A stretch of 64,000 bases of DNA, taken from assembly GCF_007625115.1 (NCBI RefSeq), contig NZ_VMNH01000005.1, positions 248,001 to 312,000 on the forward strand. Reading direction: 5' to 3'. This document shows positions 57,157 through 64,000 of this stretch, piece after piece. Numbering within the stretch: position 1 is the stretch's first letter; the number at the start of each line of letters is the position of its first letter. The notes beneath the pieces were generated by a model that saw only the letters and a list, made by a program, of their open reading frames with translations, was not told the DNA's origin and searched no databases. Position numbers and translations under genes: made by a program. Source of the stretch: Sedimenticola selenatireducens (GTDB taxonomy: Bacteria; Pseudomonadota; Gammaproteobacteria; Chromatiales; Chromatiaceae).

Positions 57157-58891
57157 TGGCTGGCATTACATAGGTGGACCCTACCTCTGATGAGGCGTGC
57201 ACTCGTTTCATTGCCCTTTGTAATCTTGTCAAAGAGTCTTGGTCTTTAGATAGGTTCATCGCAACCTTATTATTAGTTTGGTAAAACTCCTCAAATAGAA
57301 TAATTCTGCCTGACTTTTTTGCAGCCTGTTCAATTAGGGCCGTAATCGATTGCCCTCCAAAATCCCGACCAAAGGTAGAAATGGAAATGATAGGCAACCG
57401 TTTGTTCAATAGCGCATCGGCAAGCACTGGAGCAGTGCGCGAACTTATTAAGGCTATTTGGCTTTTTGACAGATAGCGCATGGCTTCTGCCAATCCGGCA
57501 TTATCTGTAACAATAACTAAATCATTTACAGTGGCTTGGCTAATAACCCAAGCACCTTTGACCCGGTCATACTCATGTTCAGGGTTTTTTACCAAGAACA
57601 TACCACCAACAAAATTGTGCACGAGTAATAGACCCGCAAATACCATCAGGGCACTTTGTTTTTGTTTTACAACACAGGCCTCAAAGAGAAACACCGCTAA
57701 TAGAATCATTAAAGGCGGCAAGGCCATAATCCAGGCCTCAATCCCTGCCGGATTCAACCGCCCAACCACAGCGCCGTATAGTAATAGCCATACAATAATG
57801 GTCACTGTTTGAGTATCAAGAACACGCTTAAGGGATAAAGGCCAAGATACAATCACGATACGCGACGCGACAACCAGTAACAATATCAATGACACAATTG
57901 GAAAATAAACTATCCATCCCGCACGTTGTGCTAAAAATACCTCCTCTGCAATAACATTATTAGAGAAAGCACGATTGATTAATTGCACGACAACATCAAA
58001 GCCGAAGATCCAATTAGCTGATACCAAATCATGTGATAGCGAAAATGCTGATCGAATAAGTGAAACAAATACCGTCTTAACAGAGAGGGTCGGAATCATA
58101 AACTCATCCGAGCGCTGTGATAGAAATGCAATAAAGCTATGGAGAGAAAAGGTCGCTTGCCAATAGAGAAAGTAGCCGGCCAGGTATCCTATCCCCACAA
58201 CTAGCGATCCAGGAATTAGATACTGCGCAAGCAAAACAAGGCCTTCTTTGTACTCCTTCGTGATAAAGAGCACTGGAAACGCAAAAAACAGGGGGATGAC
58301 AGCAGGCTGATAAAAAAGAACCCCTAATCCCGCCACACTTCCCACTAATGAGATTTTGAAACCTGTGCTACATTTTTCCAGCTTTTGGCTATCCAAATAC
58401 TGTGCTAATAAATGGTAGATCAACAAGCAGAGTAAAATAGCCGGTATATACACTTCTGCTTCCGATGCATAACGCCAAAACCCATAGCTGCTGCCTAATA
58501 CTATGGCTGCCATACCTGCTGTAAAGTTCGAAAGTTTGAAGTTCAGTGTTAAAATTCTAATTACAAGGATAAGGGCCGTGGCAGCACACATTGCCGAAAA
58601 GAATCGCATTAATGCAAGCGCAGAGATATCCAAGCTGAATGCAGAGCCTACTACGTACAGCCCGCGCATCAACATATGATAGAGCATTAAGCGCGGATCA
58701 GAGATGTGCGTAATGGGGAAATTTTCAGCACGATAAGCAAATGCATAAACATCGTCAGTTTCACTAAGATTACCAGCCGTAGTAAAATAGTAGAACGCTA
58801 CAATACCTACAAATAAAACACTTGTTGTAAACCTCCGGCCTTCGGCAACCTTCCGAACTAATACTGAAAGCGTATGACTGTGCATATTCAT
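57137..58891 (-). CDS. GT-C type polytopic glycosyltransferase (putative)
   Basis: A 584-residue membrane protein with about 11-12 predicted helices in the first 430 residues and a soluble C-terminal domain of about 150 residues. The first extracytoplasmic loop has SETDDVYAFAYRAE (D46, D47), where GT-C enzymes such as ArnT or PMT place their catalytic acid. It would transfer a sugar from a polyprenyl-phosphate donor on the periplasmic side. Family membership is by topology and this motif, so moderate confidence. It lies between the NodB hydrolase and flippase-like genes. Confidence 0.65.
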   Translation of the reverse strand: MNMHSHTLSVLVRKVAEGRRFTTSVLFVGIVAFYYFTTAGNLSETDDVYAFAYRAENFPITHISDPRLMLYHMLMRGLYVVGSAFSLDISALALMRFFSAMCAATALILVIRILTLNFKLSNFTAGMAAIVLGSSYGFWRYASEAEVYIPAILLCLLIYHLLAQYLDSQKLEKCSTGFKISLVGSVAGLGVLFYQPAVIPLFFAFPVLFITKEYKEGLVLLAQYLIPGSLVVGIGYLAGYFLYWQATFSLHSFIAFLSQRSDEFMIPTLSVKTVFVSLIRSAFSLSHDLVSANWIFGFDVVVQLINRAFSNNVIAEEVFLAQRAGWIVYFPIVSLILLLVVASRIVIVSWPLSLKRVLDTQTVTIIVWLLLYGAVVGRLNPAGIEAWIMALPPLMILLAVFLFEACVVKQKQSALMVFAGLLLVHNFVGGMFLVKNPEHEYDRVKGAWVISQATVNDLVIVTDNAGLAEAMRYLSKSQIALISSRTAPVLADALLNKRLPIISISTFGRDFGGQSITALIEQAAKKSGRIILFEEFYQTNNKVAMNLSKDQDSLTRLQRAMKRVHASSEVGSTYVMPANEFANR

Positions 58892-58895
58892 TTGT

Positions 58896-59867
58896 TTAAT
58901 TAAACTTGGGCACTATCTGTTTAAGGCTTTCGACATTAAGGTGATTTACTTGTGAAATCAGTGGTCGAATTTCAAATAGTTGACTGTAGCGTTTCATTAT
59001 CCTCGACATCAATGCGATCTTCTCTTGTGATGTTTTCCTCATACCAGGTATATAATGTACGTCAACAGAATCATCACTGCCCAAAAAATCCGTCGCATGC
59101 AAAAGGAATGAAGGTGTGATATTAAATGTGCGGCAAAGTGAAAACGCCATGTGAAAATAAATATTTGCTAAAAACTCTGATCTATCGGCAAGGTAATTGA
59201 TGTATGTGCCATGGAAGGGTAAACGTAACAATGGCAGGGTAGAAACAGGTAGTTCTACTATGCGTCCCATGTTAGTGATTAATGTATAGGGCTTTAGTGG
59301 TTGCCAGCACTCAGCCAAGCTACCGTACAGATGGTTATTCAACGTCGTTTCTGTTTTTAGGTTTGCCGATTGTGTACGCTGATACCAGCGCGCCAACATA
59401 CCGAGTGAGTTGGGCAATGATGAAGTATCATAAATATAATCACACTCTTGCAAGACCTCCAGCATTGCCTTGGAAATACCAAATGCGGGGCCACGAAATC
59501 CCCGTGGCTTTTGGCCCGTCGCGTTTTGAATAGAAACTTCGGCTCTTTTAATGTCTGCCAGAATGGTTTCTTTGGGAAGATCATGTAAATCGATAGCGTG
59601 ATCGTAAGAGTGGTTGCCTATTTCATGCCCACGCTGAGAACATTCAGATAACAGCGATTGCAGTGCACAATTTTCAGCATCACGTCCAACAATAAATACC
59701 GTCAAGCGTAATTCATGCTGATCTAAAAAATCGAGGATCCTTGGTAGGGCAATTTCTAAAAAAGAAGGATAGGTCTCCCAACCTTTAATGCCAAAGCTCC
59801 GTTGATAACACCACAGATTATCCAGATCAATAGACAGGGTAGCGGATTGCTTGGCGTCTATATCCAC
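58896..59867 (-). CDS. NodB-type polysaccharide deacetylase
   Basis: A 323-residue carbohydrate esterase family 4-like enzyme without a signal peptide, so cytoplasmic or peripheral. Motif 1 is LSIDLDN (D14, D16), motif 2 is H86-S-Y-D-H90 in HEIGNHSYDHA, motif 3 is FRGPAFGIS (R125-G-P). All metal and catalytic positions look intact. By analogy with ArnD it may remove an acyl or formyl group from a lipid-linked amino sugar. Gap to the next gene is 4 nt. Confidence 0.85.
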   Translation of the reverse strand: MDIDAKQSATLSIDLDNLWCYQRSFGIKGWETYPSFLEIALPRILDFLDQHELRLTVFIVGRDAENCALQSLLSECSQRGHEIGNHSYDHAIDLHDLPKETILADIKRAEVSIQNATGQKPRGFRGPAFGISKAMLEVLQECDYIYDTSSLPNSLGMLARWYQRTQSANLKTETTLNNHLYGSLAECWQPLKPYTLITNMGRIVELPVSTLPLLRLPFHGTYINYLADRSEFLANIYFHMAFSLCRTFNITPSFLLHATDFLGSDDSVDVHYIPGMRKTSQEKIALMSRIMKRYSQLFEIRPLISQVNHLNVESLKQIVPKFN

Positions 59868-59872
59868 TTCTT

Positions 59873-61210
59873 TTATACACCCGCTTCTTGTGCAAGAAAA
59901 TATTCGGCCCCGGTGTTCGCAAGATTAACCGTTTCATCCACACTTAATGAAGCATTCACAATGTGTGCAGAATTAATGATATAAAGGCCCGGAACAGAGG
60001 TAGCCATTGACGGTAATTTTGAAGTGTAGTTTTGTGTTGCAACAGCTACAACATGACGTGTTCGTGATATCTTAAATGCCAATATTTCTGATCTCTTTAG
60101 ATCCGGGAACATACGCACTAAGCCAGCAATAAAACGGGCTTCTATCACTTCATCTGCTGCAGCAAAAAGAGGATCATCAACGGGTAGGTACTTCGGAAGA
60201 TAGACTAAATGTTTGCCATTAAATTCTACTGCAGAATCCACCAACGTTGACATTTCAATAATGGTTGTGAAGGGTATTGTTTCATCGGTAATATAGGTCA
60301 GGTAAGCTTTGCCCAATGGTCGCGTCAAAATAAGTGATGCGCAAATAATCCCCTGATAAAGAATTTGACTATGAGCCTTTATCTCATCTTCACTCAGCGC
60401 TTTACAATGGTCTACTGCAATAGGTGATGCACATGTATCGATAATGCGATCAAATTTTAGGCTATCCTCTTTACTGTCCACCGTTAGCTCATTGATACCC
60501 TTGGTTATTGAGGATACGCGCAACCCCGTTTTGATAGTAACACCTTCTGATAAAGCCCTCTGTTCAAGCACAGATAATACTTTTTGGTAACCACCAGGGA
60601 CATAACCAAACATCTCTTTTTTCATTCCACCACGCCGCGCCGCATAAAAGCGCCGGATCACTGACCAAATATAGGCCGCAGATGCCTTTGAATAATTACT
60701 GCCTAATTTTGAACGCAGTAGAGGCCGCCATAAATTCTGGTATGTACTTTTTCCCGACAACTGCGTCAGCCACTTTTCAGCACTAATGGCTTCCAGCTTT
60801 TTACCCTTTTTGATCCGTGACCCATAAACAATGGTTGCAGCCAGACGTACTTTATCAATAAGCGTTAATGCGGGAAGGCGAATATAGTCCCACGCATTAT
60901 TCAAAGGATATAGATCCTGTCCGGTGTAGAAATTTGTCTTAGTCACTCGCCACTCAATCAGCGCTTCAATCGCCAATTCTTCTAGCAACGATCGTAACCG
61001 AAGATCCGACAACATAATGACATGATAATAACGATCCCAGCTTATACTGCCCAACTGCCAAGAAGAGACCAGCCCACCCAAATTGGAGGCCGCCTCTATC
61101 ACTGTAACACGGTAGCCAGCCTGGGTTAATCGGAGAGCAAGCGTCAAGCCGAGCATACCACCACCTACAACACCAACCGATGGCCTCTCTTTGTTGATAT
61201 CTTTACTCAT
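59873..61210 (-). CDS. FAD-dependent amine oxidase/protoporphyrinogen oxidase-like protein
   Basis: A 445-residue flavoprotein. The dinucleotide fold VGVVGGGMLGLTLALRLTQA then GYRVTVIEA and GGLVSSW is at residues about 12-52, and the C-terminal FAD contact is GLYIINSAHIVNASLSVDET. It belongs to the NAD(P)-binding amine oxidase/UDP-galactopyranose mutase-like superfamily often found in glycan loci. Its reaction is not predictable. Its start overlaps the preceding gene by 4 nt. Confidence 0.78.
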   Translation of the reverse strand: MSKDINKERPSVGVVGGGMLGLTLALRLTQAGYRVTVIEAASNLGGLVSSWQLGSISWDRYYHVIMLSDLRLRSLLEELAIEALIEWRVTKTNFYTGQDLYPLNNAWDYIRLPALTLIDKVRLAATIVYGSRIKKGKKLEAISAEKWLTQLSGKSTYQNLWRPLLRSKLGSNYSKASAAYIWSVIRRFYAARRGGMKKEMFGYVPGGYQKVLSVLEQRALSEGVTIKTGLRVSSITKGINELTVDSKEDSLKFDRIIDTCASPIAVDHCKALSEDEIKAHSQILYQGIICASLILTRPLGKAYLTYITDETIPFTTIIEMSTLVDSAVEFNGKHLVYLPKYLPVDDPLFAAADEVIEARFIAGLVRMFPDLKRSEILAFKISRTRHVVAVATQNYTSKLPSMATSVPGLYIINSAHIVNASLSVDETVNLANTGAEYFLAQEAGV

Positions 61211-62904
61211 ATGTGTGATGGGTCAATCCTAGGATCTTCCGGCATCGGCTTTCTAAACCAGCGCTTCGCTGCCAAATGGAAGATCAGTTTCAAATGATCT
61301 CCTGTTGTCTTAATCAAGTTAATTTTTGATTCGCCTAAAAGCCTTACTTCCAGGATTGCAGGGTATTCTTTGATCCTATATCCTGCTATATCCAGCCTCC
61401 CTAATATTTCAGTAACACCACAAAACCCATGATTATAGAGTTTCATATCCTGTACCGTCTTGAGACGATATAAGCGGAAGCAACTGGTATAGCTTGTTAA
61501 CTTATGCCTTAAAACACAGCGATACATCAATGCTGACCCACGCGATAATACTGTGCGCCATAATGGAACATTACGCATAGCCCCTCGTTCATGTGCGGGT
61601 GATGCGACAACCACATCAACATCCTCTCTGAGTAGCTCAATCATGTCCAGTAACTGGTCAGGTGAAAAAGTACAATCTGCATCAAGTACAGAAAGCAAAT
61701 CGGTAGTCGTATGTTGGATACCGGTTAATATTGCAGCCGCTATTCCCTGATTGTTTTCATGTCGTAGAAACTTGCAGTTCTCCTGTTCAGAAAACAACTG
61801 ATTCAACTCCACCCATGTGTTGTCTCTACTTCCATCATCTATGAATATGTACTGTAGGTTAAAAACAGATTTTGATTTTATTGCAAAACGATCCAGCGTC
61901 TTTTTTAAATAGGGCAGAGTGGCTTCTTCGTTATAGCACGGTATAAGCAATGTCAATGGCTGGCTGGCTGTTAATCGACCAAGGTGTTCTTGTACTGATA
62001 CTGATTCAATACGCCGAGTTAACTGTGGAGCGGGCTGTTGCATAATATCCAGCTCCAAATATTCAGCAACAGATGAAAATTGATGTGTTGTCAGGTAATA
62101 CTTAATCTTATCTGACATCGAATCCAGATTACGATAGTGGCGTAACCTCTGTAATATGTTTGCGGCGGCTATGATCGGTTGTCCTGTATCCAATTCCCAT
62201 GTGTGGAAATAGAGCACCAGTGGTTCTTCATGTTCAAGCAGCCATCTTTCAACACCCCATTTTAGTAACCCATGGGGTAACTGCCGAAAGTAATTTCCTC
62301 CCGAAATGGGTAAAGACCAATAGAGTAACTGTTGAGAGGAAATCGGTATCTCAAAAAGTGAACCCTTAATGCCACTATGTTGATGTATTACCGTACGAGA
62401 CGGTTGATTTGAAAACTCACGACCTAAACGGCAAATACTGGAATCATAACTAAATCCTTGTTCAATTAATTGGTCCAGAATCCATAACTCTTTTTCACCG
62501 ATCCAACCACGCCCTAAACGAAAGCCATAGATGGCTGTTCCTAGTGCATCCTCCATCGCATAGCGTGATCTTCTCAGGTCCTGAGCAAAAACATTTTCAG
62601 ATACTTCATTTATGTCATAGTGAAAATAGCCCTGACAGGCTACCTCATGCCCCGCACCTATAATATCTATCAACAAATCTGGATGATTATCAGCGATCCA
62701 GCCACAAGCAAAAAAAGTCGCTGTATTATTTGTTTCAGCTAACAATTCAAGCGTTGTGTATAAATTACTTTTTAACCTCGTCTCGAATCGTTCCCAGTGA
62801 TCCGTTGGTATGAGATTACGAAATGCACCCACCTGAAAGTAATCCTCCAACACAATAGTAAGGATATGCTTACGCTCTCCCATATTGGTAGAGCCTTCAA
62901 TCAT
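61207..62904 (-). CDS. Fusion of a degenerate NodB-like domain and a GT2 glycosyltransferase
   Basis: A 565-residue fusion. The N-terminal part (about 12-290) resembles PEP-CTERM/XrtA-type deacetylases (LEDYFQVGAF, GHEVAC, a C-terminal YFHTWELD), but motif 2 reads Q91-G-Y-F-H95 instead of HxxxH, and motif 3 reads R129-L-G instead of RAP. Deacetylase activity is therefore doubtful. The C-terminal part (about 317-565) is a GT2 domain (IPCYNEEATLPYL, DDGS at 356-359, DAD at 408-410), of the dolichol-phosphate mannosyltransferase/ArnC type but without clear membrane helices at the end. It probably loads a sugar on a polyprenyl phosphate. Confidence 0.85.
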   Translation of the reverse strand: MIEGSTNMGERKHILTIVLEDYFQVGAFRNLIPTDHWERFETRLKSNLYTTLELLAETNNTATFFACGWIADNHPDLLIDIIGAGHEVACQGYFHYDINEVSENVFAQDLRRSRYAMEDALGTAIYGFRLGRGWIGEKELWILDQLIEQGFSYDSSICRLGREFSNQPSRTVIHQHSGIKGSLFEIPISSQQLLYWSLPISGGNYFRQLPHGLLKWGVERWLLEHEEPLVLYFHTWELDTGQPIIAAANILQRLRHYRNLDSMSDKIKYYLTTHQFSSVAEYLELDIMQQPAPQLTRRIESVSVQEHLGRLTASQPLTLLIPCYNEEATLPYLKKTLDRFAIKSKSVFNLQYIFIDDGSRDNTWVELNQLFSEQENCKFLRHENNQGIAAAILTGIQHTTTDLLSVLDADCTFSPDQLLDMIELLREDVDVVVASPAHERGAMRNVPLWRTVLSRGSALMYRCVLRHKLTSYTSCFRLYRLKTVQDMKLYNHGFCGVTEILGRLDIAGYRIKEYPAILEVRLLGESKINLIKTTGDHLKLIFHLAAKRWFRKPMPEDPRIDPSHI

Positions 62905-63166
62905 TAGCTGATTTATCAGTTGGGTAATGCAAAGTGTACAGCGGATGCTTCAGGGTCTTTACGAGAAGATCATAGTCTATCTCTATCCGAAGATTACTTA
63001 ACAAGGCCGGTATAAGGCCCACCTGTTGTGAAGTGCAGACTATGTAAGTGTAAATCCGCGGATTGTCTTGTAGCACCTTAATAACCCGTTCCAGTTTGAT
63101 TATTTCAGACCAGGTTCCACGAACAAACATAACCACTTTGGGTTTTGTGACAGGATGCTGAATCAT
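62897..63166 (-). CDS. 89-residue UDP-GlcNAc 2-epimerase-like N-terminal fragment
   Basis: An 89-residue protein matching only the first strand-helix units of WecB-type UDP-GlcNAc 2-epimerase. KVVMFVRGTWSEIIKLERVI corresponds to the usual GTRPEAIK start, followed by a CTSQQ equivalent of the TAQH segment and DYDL. The family is normally about 370 residues, and the GTRPE arginine and proline are Trp and Ser here. It overlaps the next gene start by 8 nt and is the first gene of the operon. It is either a remnant or a retained small protein. Confidence 0.6.
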   Translation of the reverse strand: MIQHPVTKPKVVMFVRGTWSEIIKLERVIKVLQDNPRIYTYIVCTSQQVGLIPALLSNLRIEIDYDLLVKTLKHPLYTLHYPTDKSAND

Positions 63167-63348
63167 TCAGGCCAAACCCCCGCTTTATTTGAGGGAAATG
63201 TAAATCTTACTCTTGTCAGAGTGTACAAGATTCAGGTCTACATACCAGCCATAATTATACCGGACACAACTCGACTAATGACTTTTCAACTCAAAATAGC
63301 CTGAATTCCAGCCGTCCATTAAGCTTACCCTTTGAACAGATTGGTAGG

Positions 63349-64000
63349 TTACCGGTCATTTGCACTCAACAGACGCCCGAGCACCTTACACTGAGTTCCC
63401 ATGTGAACCATGACGGGAGTGGTAGCACCTTGCTCATCACAAAACTCGCGGCAGGTGCGGTAAACGCTGTTCAACTGCCAGATCAACTCATTGGCCAGCA
63501 GTTCCATCTCATTGATCTCTTCCATGGCGGATTCCTGTGGATCATTTTCCACACCTCGGGACCAGTCAATCAACTCATCCTGATCGAGTCCAGAACGCTG
63601 AATCATGTTAAGTACGTTAGTCGCGACCACTGTAGTTAATCGTCCTTGCTTATTGAGAGAGGGGAGTTCATGCGTCAGTCGGGTAAGTTTTTCAAGTACA
63701 GGTAACACCTTCTGCAGAGTGACCAGGCGATCCTGCAACCTTGCGGCTACTATCGCAAGCTCATCACGATCACAGCCTGTCATCTGCAGACCCGATTTTT
63801 TCAGGATCTGCATCATCGCCTCATAGACAGGTTCTGAGTGCTTCCCAACATTCAGTTGCAGATAGGGCCGAGCATCCATAAGATTGCGTCCCCGCCTTGA
63901 AAACTGCTTCATTCGCAGTGCCTGCAGTGTATCGACCAATCCAATGATATTACTCAAAATGCTCAGCCGGTTGCCAGAACGGCCAGTTGGATAGCCCGTA
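63349..64000 (-). CDS. Unidentified conserved-looking protein (5' end beyond the window)
   Basis: The frame is open from its stop at 63349-63351 to the window edge (at least 216 residues), so the start lies outside. An internal TTG at 63955-63957 is only a fallback start. The visible protein is helical and charged, with EEINEMELLANELIWQLNSV and CREFCDEQGATTPVMVH near the end. No signal peptide or membrane segment is visible. I do not recognise the family. The 182-bp stretch between this stop and the glycan operon holds that operon's promoter region. Confidence 0.6.
   Translation of the reverse strand, partial: TGYPTGRSGNRLSILSNIIGLVDTLQALRMKQFSRRGRNLMDARPYLQLNVGKHSEPVYEAMMQILKKSGLQMTGCDRDELAIVAARLQDRLVTLQKVLPVLEKLTRLTHELPSLNKQGRLTTVVATNVLNMIQRSGLDQDELIDWSRGVENDPQESAMEEINEMELLANELIWQLNSVYRTCREFCDEQGATTPVMVHMGTQCKVLGRLLSANDR

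Overview
The window is a dense bacterial chromosome segment whose gene order points to a gammaproteobacterium. It carries mnmG-rsmG ... parA-parB-atpIBEFHAGDC ... glmU-glmS, the conserved block that lies near the replication origin in that class, together with pilM/mrcA, a hexameric-type citrate synthase, an E. coli-type malate dehydrogenase, a MaeB-type malic enzyme and RluA. I cannot name the species. A free-living heterotroph or mixotroph using C3/C4 organic acids fits (two TRAP transporters, DctB/DctD, D-lactate dehydrogenase).

Layout. 1-7.1 kb: pilM (edge) divergent from mrcA, a nucleotidyltransferase-like protein, then gltA, rpmE, a DUF3135 protein and hemW on the minus strand. 7.2-17.1 kb: organic acid metabolism (aspartate aminotransferase, mdh, maeB, a TakP-type TRAP transporter split over both strands, a D-lactate dehydrogenase-like flavoprotein). 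17.1-23.6 kb: AlaX-like editing protein, rluA, a lone receiver domain, uvrD, an acyl-CoA synthetase and a lipoprotein. 23.8-28.5 kb: a small secreted Lys/Glu-rich protein, then a three-gene operon (ABM monooxygenase fold, a B12-binding protein with the CarH-type Wx9EH photosensor motif, and a GGDEF diguanylate cyclase), followed by a membrane protein and an OmpA-family protein. 28.7-31.8 kb: accessory region with three integron attC-like sites around a DUF2971 gene and a quinone-reductase-like gene, immediately downstream of glmS. 31.8-35.6 kb: glmS, glmU, FKBP/SlyD-like isomerase. 35.7-43.0 kb: dctPQM plus a universal stress protein behind a sigma-54 promoter, and dctD/dctB on the other strand. 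43.1-51.9 kb: complete ATP synthase operon and parAB. 52.1-56.0 kb: small conserved genes, rsmG, mnmG. 56.1-63.2 kb: a tightly packed, A+T-richer six-gene operon for a lipid-linked sugar or surface glycan. 63.3-64.0 kb: the 3' part of an unidentified gene.

How the genes work together. The DctB/DctD two-component system most likely activates dctPQM from the sigma-54 promoter at 35918-35934. Imported C4 acids would feed Mdh, MaeB, GltA and the aminotransferase. The TakP transporter and the D-lactate dehydrogenase next to it suggest uptake and oxidation of lactate or 2-oxoacids.

The two items most worth following up are the B12-photosensor/diguanylate cyclase pair (24.5-26.5 kb) and the glycan operon (56.1-63.2 kb), whose gene set recalls the Arn lipid A pathway in logic (GT2, NodB hydrolase, GT-C transferase, flippase) but is not Arn. 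The glycan operon includes a NodB-GT2 fusion with degraded deacetylase motifs and an 89-residue stump of a UDP-GlcNAc 2-epimerase. The attC cluster is a separate small mobile feature.
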